Source of the DNA: Desulfovibrio ferrophilus
GTDB taxonomy: Bacteria; Desulfobacterota; Desulfovibrionia; Desulfovibrionales; Desulfovibrionaceae
DNA length: 64,000 bases
Direction: 5' to 3'
Assembly (NCBI RefSeq): GCF_003966735.1
Contig: NZ_AP017378.1
Coordinates: 1,597,501 to 1,661,500 of the forward strand
The position numbers and the translations under genes were made by a program. The notes under the pieces are model-generated. The model did not search any database and was not told the DNA's origin. It worked only from the letters and a program-made list of their open reading frames with translations. Positions 34,307 to 43,608 of the stretch are shown piece after piece. Every line of letters begins with the position of its first letter. Positions within the stretch are counted from its first letter, which is position 1.

Positions 34307-36136
34307 TCAGTTCCCACCGCCCAGGCTTTGCAATGCCTGATGGACCTTTTCTGCCCGTTTCTTGCCCAGCCCACTGACCCCGAGCAAATCCTTCAGGCTT
34401 GCCGCGCGCATGGCTTCCAGGGACCCAAAGGAATCCCACAACAAGCGGGCAGTCTTGGGTCCGATTCCTGGCAGGCTCTCCAATTCGCTGGAGATCATGG
34501 TCTTCTTACGACTCTTGCGCTGACGACCAATGATGAATCGGTGGGCTTCGTCGCGCACCCGCTGCAAGAACAACAACTCCGGGCTTCCGGGTTTGAGAGG
34601 TAGCGGATTGCTCCTGGCGGGCAAAAAGATCCGATCCGTCAGCGCTCCGGCACGGCGATCCGGACCCGATCCGTCGCCTATGGACTTGGCGATACCCGCC
34701 AAGGGAAATTCATCCAATGCACCGGCCTGCTCCAGCCCGGCAGACACAGCCGCGATCTGCCCACGTCCGCCATCGATCAGCAACAGATCCGGCCAAGGTG
34801 GCCCGGCCTCGGCGCGTCGTCTGGCCCAATCCGCCAACGCGGCATAATCATCGCCGCTCCCCTCAAGCTCGGGAAAGGTGTAGGTCCGGTAATCGTCCCT
34901 GAACGGAACACCACCCTCGAACACGACCAGTCCGGCTCGCATCCCCTTGCCTCCCAGATGCGACACGTCCACGCATTCCACGCGGTGCGGCTCTGCGGAC
35001 AGGTGCAGCGCTCGCTTCAAACGTTCGGGAACGTCCTGTCCGGCTGCGGCTTCGGGTCTGGCCTGTGCGGCATTGGCACGCGCCATATCCAGAATCTGCT
35101 TTTCCGGCCCACCGCGTGGCACTCCCAGACGCACAGGACCACCTCGGCGTTCAGCCAGCGCGCTCTCCAGAGTTTCGGCATCATCCAGCGCCCAGGGCAA
35201 CAGCAACCGCTCCGGGATGAAGCGGGAAGCCCAGTAATACTGAGTCAAAAATCCGGAGACGGCTTCGGGTGCGTCCTCGAGCCCCAACCCGGGAAAGTGA
35301 TAGGACCGCCCATCCAATAGCCGCCCCTGGCGCACAAAAAGCAGCCCAAGGCCAAGGCCACCGCGCCCCTCGGCCACGGCCAACACATCCAGATCAACTG
35401 GCTTGGGCAACACGACGGCCTGTCGCTCCACCGTGGCCTCAATGGCGCGTATCTGATCGCGAAACTCGGCGGCGCGCTCAAATTCCATCTGTTGCGAAGC
35501 GTCCTGCATCTCGCGGGTCAACTGCCCGACAACATCCCCGGCGCGTCCGGCCAGAAACATCTCCACCCGTCGGACCAGCGCGGCATAAGCCTTGGCGTCC
35601 GCCAACCCCACACAGGGCGCCAGACATTGCCCGATATGATGATACAGGCAGGGACGAATCCGATTGGTGAAGGTCCTGTCCCCGCACTTACGGAGCGGAA
35701 AGGCCTTGCCCAATACCTTCCAGGTTCTGCGAGCAGCAAGGCTGGACGTGAAGGGGCCATAATAGACACTCCCGTCGCGCACCACCCGACGGGTCATGGT
35801 CAGGCGCGGGTAGTCATGGGCCTTGGTCAGCCGGAACAGGACATAGGATTTATCGTCGCGCAGCACGATATTGTAGCGCGGACGATGCTTCTTGATGAGG
35901 CTTGCTTCCAGCAGCAGAGCTTCCTTTTCGGTGGCGGTGGAAAGGGTTTCGATACGTGCAATCCGCGCCACGAGCATCCTGGTCTTGGGGGTATGGCGCT
36001 CCATGGACCTAAAATACGAAGCCAACCGTTTGACCAGACTCTTGGCCTTGCCCACATAGATGACCCGCCCCTTGGCATCGTGCATCAGATACACGCCCGG
36101 GCCTTTGGGGTAGTCCCCACTCTTGAAATCGAACAT
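34307..36136 (-). CDS. uvrC: excinuclease ABC subunit C
   Basis: A 609-residue nuclease making both incisions in UvrABC nucleotide excision repair. N-terminal GIY-YIG domain: GVYLMHDAKGRVIYVGKAKSL; UVR motif QQMEFERAAEFRDQI (about residues 195-210) binding UvrB; RNase H-like nuclease with ECVDVSHLGG; C-terminal helix-hairpin-helix pair (LPGIGPKTARLL, LLGVSGLGKKRA). The frame is open 18 codons further (ATG 36190), but the MFDFKS start fits the usual UvrC N-terminus and was chosen. Confidence 0.95.
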   Translation of the reverse strand: MFDFKSGDYPKGPGVYLMHDAKGRVIYVGKAKSLVKRLASYFRSMERHTPKTRMLVARIARIETLSTATEKEALLLEASLIKKHRPRYNIVLRDDKSYVLFRLTKAHDYPRLTMTRRVVRDGSVYYGPFTSSLAARRTWKVLGKAFPLRKCGDRTFTNRIRPCLYHHIGQCLAPCVGLADAKAYAALVRRVEMFLAGRAGDVVGQLTREMQDASQQMEFERAAEFRDQIRAIEATVERQAVVLPKPVDLDVLAVAEGRGGLGLGLLFVRQGRLLDGRSYHFPGLGLEDAPEAVSGFLTQYYWASRFIPERLLLPWALDDAETLESALAERRGGPVRLGVPRGGPEKQILDMARANAAQARPEAAAGQDVPERLKRALHLSAEPHRVECVDVSHLGGKGMRAGLVVFEGGVPFRDDYRTYTFPELEGSGDDYAALADWARRRAEAGPPWPDLLLIDGGRGQIAAVSAGLEQAGALDEFPLAGIAKSIGDGSGPDRRAGALTDRIFLPARSNPLPLKPGSPELLFLQRVRDEAHRFIIGRQRKSRKKTMISSELESLPGIGPKTARLLWDSFGSLEAMRAASLKDLLGVSGLGKKRAEKVHQALQSLGGGN

Positions 36137-36436
36137 GCCACTCAAGTAGTACCACACCGTCACAGAGGCAACCCCATCCCACGGAATCATCCGGGGATAA
36201 GAACACCTCCATTAACATTATAATAAGTCTATAGCCCTGTTCCGTGTTGCAGTCGTAAACTTCCGAATTTAGCCGTCAAGGATTTTGAACCCAAGACAAG
36301 ATGAAAAGTTTAGACTTTCTTTAACCTTTGGAATGGACACAACAACTATCGACTCCACAGAAGGTAGAGAATAAAACATCAATATTTTCATGCAGTTACC
36401 AACAAAACACTCCGCCCACCCTCATAAGTACAAGTA

Positions 36437-36471
36437 TTTTGACGGTAAAAAAATTTTTACCCCAGTCAAAA
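36437..36471. promoter_or_regulatory. two-part inverted repeat upstream of the porin gene
   Basis: TTTTGAC at 36437-36443 pairs with GTCAAAA at 36465-36471, and inside it GGTAAAAA pairs with TTTTTACC around a two-base centre. Nested dyads of this kind suggest a repressor or activator site, or a strong RNA fold if transcribed. The rest of 36191-36595 is AT-rich leader or promoter DNA with no gene seen. Confidence 0.45.
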
Positions 36472-36595
36472 AAACGCCGTTTTTCCCTTGATTCACCGTT
36501 TGAATGGGGTTAGACCTCTACCTGAACGGGATATTTCCGTTCGGCGTCAGGTTAGGGTTTTCTTTTTTTATCGTAAACGAAGGATGGATATCATC

Positions 36596-37918
36596 ATGAA
36601 ACGCATTCTTGTTATGGCTCTGGTTGCCTGCTTCGTGCTGGGCGCCGCTATGGCCAACGCAAAAGAGATGCAGTTCTCTGCTTCTTTCGAGCATTCCCTG
36701 CAGTGGACTGACAACACCGACCTCCAGGACGGCAAAACTGACGGCGCCAACGAGGACGACTTCTCGGCTCTGCAGCGTGTCCGCATGTACTTCCAGTACG
36801 TGACCTCCGAAGACCTCCGCGCTGTCGTGGGCTTCGAGTATGACACCACTTGGGGCGTTGTTGACTCCCAGGTTGAAGGCTCCGGTGGTTCCATCGGCAC
36901 TGACGGTGGTGAGATCGAGCTGAAGCATGCTTACACCGACTTTAAGACCGGCCCCGTGGCTTGGCGTGTTGGTCTGCAGGGCGTTGCTTGGCCTTCCGCT
37001 GTTGCTGGTAACCCCATTGCTGACAACGACGTTGCCGCTATCGTGGGTTCCTACGCTTTCAACGAGAACGTCTCCCTGGTTGCCGGTTTCACTCGCCTCT
37101 ACACCGATGAAGACGGCCAGAACAAGGGTGACATTGACGCCCTGACTGCCATCCTGCCCATCGCCATGGACGGCTACTCCGTGACCCCTTACGTCATCTA
37201 CGCCATGGTTGGCCAGGATGCCGCTGCTGCTGCTGGCCTGGCTGGCATCACCAACGAAGCTGGTATCACCGCTCCTGCTGATTCGCTGACCGCTCTGTGG
37301 CTCGGCGCTGCAGTTGAAGTGTCCGCTTTCGATCCCATCACCTTCGGCCTGGACCTCGCTTACGGTTCCGTGGACGCTGAAGAAGAGAACAACGACCGTT
37401 CCGGTTGGTTCGCTGCTGGTATCGTTTCCTACAAGATGGACATGGTTACTCCTTCTCTGGCCGTCGTGTACGGCTCCGGTGACGACGACGACACCACCAA
37501 CGGTTCCGAGACCATGCCTTACCTTGACTCCGCTACCGCCATCACCCACTTCGGTATGGACGGCGCTGCTCACAACCTGGCAGGCAACGTCCTGACCGAT
37601 CGTCACGACTTCATGGCTGTTGCTCTGATCCTTGACGACATCTCCTTCGTTGAGAGCCTGACCCACCGCTTCGTGCTGATGTACGGTCAGGGTACCTCCG
37701 ACGAGAACATGGCTGACCAGGCCGGCACCGTGCTGACCGAGAAGGACACCTTCTGGGAAGTCAACTTCGACAGCACCTACCAGCTCTACGAAAACCTCGC
37801 CCTGTCCGCCAAGTTGGGCTACGTTTCCGTGGATCGTGACGAAGACACCTGGGCTGCTGCTACCGAAGAGACCGACGCCGCTACCAAGATGGCTGTCACT
37901 CTGACCTACAGCTTCTAA
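36596..37918 (+). CDS. major outer-membrane porin
   Basis: A 440-residue outer-membrane beta-barrel protein. The signal peptide (MKRILVMALVACFVLGAAMANA) is followed by alternating amphipathic strands and ends in TYSF, the C-terminal phenylalanine recognised by the BAM machinery. Acidic loops are prominent (GSGDDDDTTNG). Codon choice is strongly biased and uniform (GCT/GCC, GGT, GTT, AAG, TTC), unlike its neighbours, as expected of a very abundant protein; Desulfovibrio porins of this size are known major envelope proteins. The ATG at 36596 follows GAAGGA; one four codons earlier lies inside that site. A strong terminator follows. Confidence 0.88.
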   Translation: MKRILVMALVACFVLGAAMANAKEMQFSASFEHSLQWTDNTDLQDGKTDGANEDDFSALQRVRMYFQYVTSEDLRAVVGFEYDTTWGVVDSQVEGSGGSIGTDGGEIELKHAYTDFKTGPVAWRVGLQGVAWPSAVAGNPIADNDVAAIVGSYAFNENVSLVAGFTRLYTDEDGQNKGDIDALTAILPIAMDGYSVTPYVIYAMVGQDAAAAAGLAGITNEAGITAPADSLTALWLGAAVEVSAFDPITFGLDLAYGSVDAEEENNDRSGWFAAGIVSYKMDMVTPSLAVVYGSGDDDDTTNGSETMPYLDSATAITHFGMDGAAHNLAGNVLTDRHDFMAVALILDDISFVESLTHRFVLMYGQGTSDENMADQAGTVLTEKDTFWEVNFDSTYQLYENLALSAKLGYVSVDRDEDTWAAATEETDAATKMAVTLTYSF

Positions 37919-37947
37919 GACCGCTTAGAACAACCTGACGCCTTTTC

Positions 37948-37978
37948 GGCCGGGACCTTCGGGTCCCGGCCTTTTTTT
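37948..37978 (+). terminator. intrinsic terminator with TTCG tetraloop
   Basis: A perfect 10-bp GC stem (GGCCGGGACC/GGTCCCGGCC) with a TTCG loop precedes seven T residues. Very stable, as suits the highly expressed porin. Confidence 0.97.
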
Positions 37979-38093
37979 ATCCCAGTGCCCGCGACTCGAC
38001 TTTTTTCCCGTCCTCCTCTATTCTGCCTGCCTTTCCATCAGAAACGATCACTCCCCTCATTGCTGAGGGTTGCTGCCCATAAGGAGAGCCTCC

Positions 38094-39398
38094 ATGCCCT
38101 GCCCCGAACTGCCCTATTCCGGCCCCCAGGATTGGGCCACCCTCCAAAATCGCCTTGCCGGACGGGATGCCCCCGGTGCCAACGTGGATGCTACAGTAAC
38201 CGATATCCTGAATGACGTGCGCGAGCGCGGTGATCAGGCATTGGTGGATTATGGTCGCAAATTCGACTGCAAGACCCTGACGACTGATACACTCAAGGTC
38301 TCCCCACAGGAATTCGAAGCCGCCATGGCGGAGATTCCAGCGGCGGACATGGAGATACTGGCCGAAGCCGCTGCCAATATTCGGGATTATCATGAACGCC
38401 AGCGCGAGAACTCCTGGTGGACCACCAAGGACGACGGCACCATCCTCGGGCAGATGGTCACCCCCGTCGACCGTGTCGGTCTTTATGTTCCCGGCGGTCA
38501 GGGCGGGCAGGTTCCGCTCATCTCCAGCCTGCTGATGAACGCCATTCCCGCACAGGTGGCTGGGGTTCGTGAAATCCAGCTGACCACACCGCCACGCCCG
38601 GATGGAAGTCTGAACCCGTACCTTCTCGCCACGGCAAAGTTGCTGGGGCTGAGTGAACTTTTCCGCGCAGGCAGCGCCTGGGCCATTGCCGCCCTGGCCT
38701 ATGGCACCGCGTCCGTGAAAGCAGTGGATGTCATTGCCGGTCCGGGCAACATCTTTGTGACCACCGCCAAACGCCTGCTCATGGGCAAGGTAGGCATCGA
38801 CATGATCGCCGGGCCCAGCGAAATCGCCATCATCGCCGACGAGAGCGCCAACCCGGCCTGGTTGGCGGCAGACATGCTCTCCCAGGCCGAGCACGACCCA
38901 CTGGCCTCCTCCATTCTTGCCACCACCGACCCGAAACTGGCCCAGGCGGTCCGGGCCGAACTGGAGCAACAGACCGTAGAGCTTCCGCGTGCGGAAGTAG
39001 CCCGAAAATCCCTGAGTGACTGGGGCGCCATCCTGCTCTGCCCGGATCTGGACGCCGCCGTGGACTGCATCAACCGGCTGGCTCCCGAGCACCTGGAGCT
39101 GGCCGTGGCCGATCCCTGGGCCTTGCTGGGCAAGATACGCCATGCCGGAGCCATTTTTATGGGACACACGGCTCCCGAACCTGTGGGGGATTACTTTGCA
39201 GGCCCCAACCACGTTCTGCCGACGCTGTCCACGGCGCGATTCTCTTCTGCCCTGTCCGTGCAGACCTTCGTCAAAAAGTCCAGTGTTGTAGCGACCTCCC
39301 CGGCATTTGTTCAGGCTCATGCTGACAAGATTGCCCGACTGGCGCGTCTGGAAGGATTGGAAGCCCACGCCCGCAGCGTTGAGAAACGAAAGAGTTAA
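38094..39398 (+). CDS. hisD: histidinol dehydrogenase
   Basis: A 434-residue cytosolic zinc enzyme catalysing the last two oxidations of histidine synthesis (histidinol to histidine with 2 NAD+). Signatures: RVGLYVPGGQ (NAD binding region, about residues 127-136), VDVIAGPGNIFV, GIDMIAGPSEIAIIAD and the catalytic-region AEHDPLASSIL. C-terminal GPNHVLPT is also typical. The ATG at 38094 has AAGGAGA before it. No other his gene is adjacent. Confidence 0.96.
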   Translation: MPCPELPYSGPQDWATLQNRLAGRDAPGANVDATVTDILNDVRERGDQALVDYGRKFDCKTLTTDTLKVSPQEFEAAMAEIPAADMEILAEAAANIRDYHERQRENSWWTTKDDGTILGQMVTPVDRVGLYVPGGQGGQVPLISSLLMNAIPAQVAGVREIQLTTPPRPDGSLNPYLLATAKLLGLSELFRAGSAWAIAALAYGTASVKAVDVIAGPGNIFVTTAKRLLMGKVGIDMIAGPSEIAIIADESANPAWLAADMLSQAEHDPLASSILATTDPKLAQAVRAELEQQTVELPRAEVARKSLSDWGAILLCPDLDAAVDCINRLAPEHLELAVADPWALLGKIRHAGAIFMGHTAPEPVGDYFAGPNHVLPTLSTARFSSALSVQTFVKKSSVVATSPAFVQAHADKIARLARLEGLEAHARSVEKRKS

Positions 39399-39533
39399 AT
39401 AGTCTTACAGCTCTTGCGACACTAGCGTTTCACCCTTGCAAGTCTGCACAACATTTTTTGAGCGAAAAGCCCCTCTTTCAAAACAATCGTTTTTACAGTA
39501 AGAGATGGGCCACCACACGCCAAGGAGAGCACC

Positions 39534-40433
39534 ATGAACATCGTCACCCAGACAGACATCAAGGAATATCCCCTTGTTTCTCGTGGCAAAGTCCGCGACA
39601 TCTATGAAATTTCATCCGACGAGCTACTCATCATCACCACCGATCGCATGAGTGCCTTCGACGTGGTCATGAACGAGCCCATCCCCCACAAGGGAGTCAT
39701 CCTGAACATGATTACCCTGTTCTGGATGGATAAGTTCGCGGACATTGTTCCCAACCACCTGATCGAACATGACGTGACCAAGTTCCCTGCGCCGCTGGCA
39801 CCTTACGCTGACGACCTGGAAGGCCGTTCCGTCATCGTCAAAAAGGCCCGCCCCCTGCCCATCGAGTGCATTGTGCGCGGCTACATCACCGGCTCCGGCT
39901 GGAAGGATTACCAGCGTACCGGCACCGTTTGCGGCTATGATCTGCCCGCGAATCTCCAGGAGTCCCAGCAGCTCCCGCAGCCGCTCTTCACTCCCTCCAC
40001 CAAGGCAGATCTGGGCGAACACGATGAAAACATCACCGTGGACCAGGCCATGGATCACGCCGGACGTGAGATCGTGGAACAGGTTTCCAAAATCACCCTG
40101 GATATCTACAAGGCCGGTAGCGAATACGCAGCCGACAAGGGTATCATCATTGCCGACACCAAATTTGAGTTCGGCATGACCGATGCTGGCGTCATCCTCA
40201 TCGACGAAGTGTTGACACCGGACTCCTCGCGATTCTGGCCCCAGAAGGGCTACGCCCCCGGTGCATCCCAGCCCAGCTTCGACAAGCAGTACCTGCGTGA
40301 CTGGCTGTCCGCACAGGACTGGGACAAGACGCCCCCACCGCCGACACTGCCCAATGAAGTCATTGACCGCACCCGGGCAAAATACGTTGAAGCGTACGAA
40401 TTTCTCACGGGCGAAGCATTCCCTTTTAAATAA
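39534..40433 (+). CDS. purC: SAICAR synthetase (phosphoribosylaminoimidazole-succinocarboxamide synthase)
   Basis: A 299-residue purine-pathway enzyme joining aspartate to CAIR with ATP. Signatures: SRGKVRDIYE (residues 16-25), TDRMSAFD, VRGYITGSGWKDY, IADTKFEFG and LIDEVLTPDSSRFW. It is the longer form compared with E. coli PurC (237). CAAGGAGA precedes the ATG. The 135-base gap after hisD has no evident terminator, though the two genes have unrelated roles. Confidence 0.97.
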   Translation: MNIVTQTDIKEYPLVSRGKVRDIYEISSDELLIITTDRMSAFDVVMNEPIPHKGVILNMITLFWMDKFADIVPNHLIEHDVTKFPAPLAPYADDLEGRSVIVKKARPLPIECIVRGYITGSGWKDYQRTGTVCGYDLPANLQESQQLPQPLFTPSTKADLGEHDENITVDQAMDHAGREIVEQVSKITLDIYKAGSEYAADKGIIIADTKFEFGMTDAGVILIDEVLTPDSSRFWPQKGYAPGASQPSFDKQYLRDWLSAQDWDKTPPPPTLPNEVIDRTRAKYVEAYEFLTGEAFPFK

Positions 40434-40576
40434 GCTGGTGCTAAATACCTAATAGGCCAACCGATGAAACCGGTGGCGCAGGAATAACAATCCGGGCAAT
40501 CCGCCTGGATCATACTAAAACGGTGACAGCATTGCGTACGCAACGTGTGTCGTCGTCTCGCAACATGAGGAACATC

Positions 40577-41725
40577 ATGAAACTGCCTGAATTCAAAATG
40601 CCCGAACTCAAGATGCCTGAGTTCAAAATGCCGGAAGTGAAGCTGCCCGAGCTGAAAATGCCCGAGCTGACCATCGGCGACCTCGTGGCCAAAGTGCCCA
40701 TCATCCAAGGTGGTATGGGAGTGGGAATCTCCCTCTCCGGCCTTGCCTCGGCCGTGGCTAACGAAGGTGGCATTGGCGTGATCGCCGCTGCCATGATCGG
40801 ATTCCGTGACAACGCAGCAGCCAAGGACTCCGAAGCCCACGTCAAGGCCCTGACTCGCGAACTGCGTGCCGCTCGTGACAATTCCGACGGTATCCTGGGC
40901 GTCAACATCATGGTCGCCCTGACCAACTTTGCCGACATGGTGCGCACTTCCGTCAAGGAAGGTGCCGACATCATCTTTTCCGGCGCAGGCCTGCCCCTGG
41001 ACCTGCCCGGCTACCTGACCGATGGAGCCAAGACAAAGCTCGCGCCCATCGTCAGTTCCGGACGCGCCGCCAAAATCATCACCAAGAAGTGGTTGTCCAA
41101 GTTCGACTATCTGCCCGACGCTTTCGTGGTTGAAGGCCCCAAGGCTGGTGGCCACTTGGGCTTCAAGGTCGAACAGCTTGATGACCCTGACTTCCGCCTC
41201 GAAAAACTGGTGGAAGAAGTGATCGAAGCCGTCCGCCCCTTCGAGGAACAGACCGGACGCAGGGTACCTGTCATTGCTGCCGGAGGCGTCTATGACGGAC
41301 AGGACATCAGAAAAATGCTCCAACTTGGCGCCTCGGGCGTACAAATGGGAACCCGTTTCGTGGCAACTCACGAATGCGATGCGGACGAGCGCTTCAAGCA
41401 GTCCTTTGTGGATGCCACCGAAGCCGATGTGGAAATCATCAAGAGCCCCGTGGGACTTCCCGGACGTGCCGTGCGCAGCAAGTTCATTGACGCCGTCCGC
41501 GCTGGCAAGCGCAAGCCCTTCCGCTGCCCCTTCCACTGCATCAAGACCTGCGACATTGAAAAAAGTCCGTACTGCATCGCCAGTGCCCTGACCAATGCAG
41601 TCAAGGGCAAGCTGGAGCATGGTTTTGCCTTTGCCGGGTCCAATGTGCACCGGGTCAAGGAAATCATCTCGGTCCACGAACTCATCGCATCGCTCAAAAC
41701 CGAATACATCGGTGCGCGCGCCTAG
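40577..41725 (+). CDS. nitronate monooxygenase / FabK-like FMN oxidoreductase with KMPE-repeat N-terminus
   Basis: A 382-residue TIM-barrel flavoprotein of the nitronate monooxygenase and enoyl-ACP reductase (FabK) family. Barrel motifs: PIIQGGMGVGIS (about residues 40-51), GGIGVIAAAMIG, FVVEGPKAGGHLG, VIAAGGVYDG and GVQMGTRFVAT with H in ATHEC. A C-terminal Cys-rich piece (RCPFHCIKTCDIEKSPYC) could bind metal or form disulfides. The N-terminus is odd: six consecutive five-residue repeats KLPEF/KMPEL (residues 2-31). The ATG at 40577 has GAGGA seven bases ahead. True substrate is uncertain. Confidence 0.82.
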   Translation: MKLPEFKMPELKMPEFKMPEVKLPELKMPELTIGDLVAKVPIIQGGMGVGISLSGLASAVANEGGIGVIAAAMIGFRDNAAAKDSEAHVKALTRELRAARDNSDGILGVNIMVALTNFADMVRTSVKEGADIIFSGAGLPLDLPGYLTDGAKTKLAPIVSSGRAAKIITKKWLSKFDYLPDAFVVEGPKAGGHLGFKVEQLDDPDFRLEKLVEEVIEAVRPFEEQTGRRVPVIAAGGVYDGQDIRKMLQLGASGVQMGTRFVATHECDADERFKQSFVDATEADVEIIKSPVGLPGRAVRSKFIDAVRAGKRKPFRCPFHCIKTCDIEKSPYCIASALTNAVKGKLEHGFAFAGSNVHRVKEIISVHELIASLKTEYIGARA

Positions 41726-41773
41726 GCACCCTAAAGTTCCGAAGGTTCACACCTGCTCCACCACCGATTAGCC

Positions 41774-41807
41774 GAGGGCCTCAGACAATAGTCTGAGGCC
41801 CTCTTTT
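41774..41807 (+). terminator. intrinsic terminator
   Basis: A perfect 13-bp stem (GAGGGCCTCAGAC/GTCTGAGGCCCTC, loop AATA) is followed by TTTT. It ends the oxidoreductase transcript and may serve the convergent antiporter gene as well. Confidence 0.93.
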
Positions 41808-41925
41808 CGTTACTCGCTTTAATGAAGATTGTGTTTGCTCCACGCCCACTGTTTTCGATTAGGCTGACGCTGATTCACAGCAACTCTTTGATTGGCAGAA
41901 ACACCCTAGAGTAGAGACTTTTGCT

Positions 41926-43275
41926 TCAAACATATTGATCTTGTTTAGCCATCTTCTCATGCATATGCGGCCATCCAGTGATGATGGCTGCGATGGAAAC
42001 CACAGCAAGAATCATGCAGTACCAGTTGTTAGCCACCACAGCTACCGGGGATATTCCGGCGATGGACCCCGCAAGAAGAACCTGTGCAGCATACGGCGTC
42101 ACGCCCTGAACGATGCAGGAAAAAATATCAAGCAAGCTGGCGCTACGGCGAGGGTCGATGCCATTGTCCGTGGCAATTTCCTTCGCCAACCCACCCGTAA
42201 GAATAATAGCTACTGTATTATTGGCAGTACAAGCATCAGCAAGGGAAACCAGAACCGCTATACCAAATTCGCCAGACCGCCTTGTGCTTGTCCTTTCCTT
42301 TGACCGAGTCAGGCTGTTAACGCGTTCAAGCAACCATTGCAGCCCGCCATTGTATCGGATGAGTTCGCCGAGACCGCCAATGAACATCGAAAGCACAAGG
42401 ATTTCATGCATGCCGGTAAATCCAGCGTAAATATCCTGCGAAAACTTGAGCAACGAATAGTCGGAAACAGCGGCAAGCCCGACAGTACCAGCCAAGACGA
42501 TACCCGAAGCAAGCACAACAAAAACATTAACTCCGGCAATGGCCAGCCCGAGGATAACCAAATATGGGAGAACACGAATGAGCTCCCAGTCTCCGGCATG
42601 AGAGACTCCCCCCGACGAGCCGAAGACAGCAAGGAGCAGGAGTGTAACCAATGCTGCCGGCAGCACAATGCGGACGTTCATTTTAAACTTGTCACTCATG
42701 GCGCATCCCTGGGTGCGCGTAGCTGCAATCGTAGTGTCGGAGATCATGGACAGGTTATCGCCAAACATGGCTCCACCGACCACTGTACCCATGAGCACGG
42801 CACTGGAAATATCGGTTTGTTGCCCGACGCCAGCAGCGATGGGCGCAATCGCAGCAATAGTGCCCATGGAGGTGCCCATTGCGGTAGCGACAAAGGCAGC
42901 GATAGCAAAAAGACCGGGCAAAACCATCTGGGGAGGGATAAAGGCCAACCCGAGGTTAACCGTGGCGTCAACACCGCCAATGGCCTTGGCAACCGAAGCG
43001 AACCCTCCTGCAAGTAAATAAATCATGCACATGGTGATGATATTGATGTCACCCACACCGGACAGAAAAATGGATATCTTTTTATTCAATTTGCCTTTGC
43101 CCATGGCAAGAGCAAGCGCCACGGCCGGCAGGATGGCGACGGCGGCTGACAGTTGATAAAAAGCCATGGTTCGCCCTTGTGCGGAAAGAACCGCGCCAGT
43201 GCCTATGAAAAGAATTAAAAAAAGAATGAGCGGCAGTAGCGCACGGCCCTTGGGTGTTTCGTACTGTTGAGTCAT
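41926..43275 (-). CDS. NhaC-family Na+/H+ antiporter-like transporter
   Basis: A 449-residue inner-membrane protein with about 11-12 hydrophobic helices. Family features include AFVATAMGTSMGTIAAIAPIAAG (about residues 127-149), GGAMFGDNLSMISDTTIAATRTQGC (about 167-191) and, in the second half, LADACTANNTVAIIL (about 345-359). These resemble NhaC and YuiF-type carriers, which exchange Na+ for H+ or carry amino or organic acids; the substrate cannot be fixed from sequence. AAAGGG lies about eight bases before the ATG. Base composition is slightly more AT-rich than its neighbours. Confidence 0.8.
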   Translation of the reverse strand: MTQQYETPKGRALLPLILFLILFIGTGAVLSAQGRTMAFYQLSAAVAILPAVALALAMGKGKLNKKISIFLSGVGDINIITMCMIYLLAGGFASVAKAIGGVDATVNLGLAFIPPQMVLPGLFAIAAFVATAMGTSMGTIAAIAPIAAGVGQQTDISSAVLMGTVVGGAMFGDNLSMISDTTIAATRTQGCAMSDKFKMNVRIVLPAALVTLLLLAVFGSSGGVSHAGDWELIRVLPYLVILGLAIAGVNVFVVLASGIVLAGTVGLAAVSDYSLLKFSQDIYAGFTGMHEILVLSMFIGGLGELIRYNGGLQWLLERVNSLTRSKERTSTRRSGEFGIAVLVSLADACTANNTVAIILTGGLAKEIATDNGIDPRRSASLLDIFSCIVQGVTPYAAQVLLAGSIAGISPVAVVANNWYCMILAVVSIAAIITGWPHMHEKMAKQDQYV

Positions 43276-43304
43276 TTCAAATCCCTTTGCATTGCAGATC
43301 TATG

Positions 43305-43326
43305 GCGCATTGTCGCCACAATGCGC
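43305..43326 (-). promoter_or_regulatory. perfect 9-bp inverted repeat upstream of the antiporter gene
   Basis: GCGCATTGT-CGCC-ACAATGCGC lies 30 bases upstream of the antiporter ATG on its strand. It may be a repressor site or, if within the transcript, a hairpin affecting translation. The remaining 43327-43608 holds no gene that I can see. Confidence 0.55.
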
Positions 43327-43608
43327 GCTAAACAATCAGGAGTTAGGCATGGAGAAAATACAACCATGCGAGCAGCTACTTAGGTAATGGGCTTGAGCAT
43401 GTCCACCGTTTTCACCTGGGATCTGAGGTGCCCAGAAATGTTCAGGAAGCCACGTATGCCATTGATGACGACTAGACGAGATTGGATTCCATAAAAGAGC
43501 ATTCCCGAAGGTGCTCCACAGTCATCAGTTCTTCATTTGCATTCCGGTCGGGGCGCGGGTAAATGTGGGTCTCGCTCTTTCCCGAATTCAACCGGAGAAA
43601 ATAATCCG

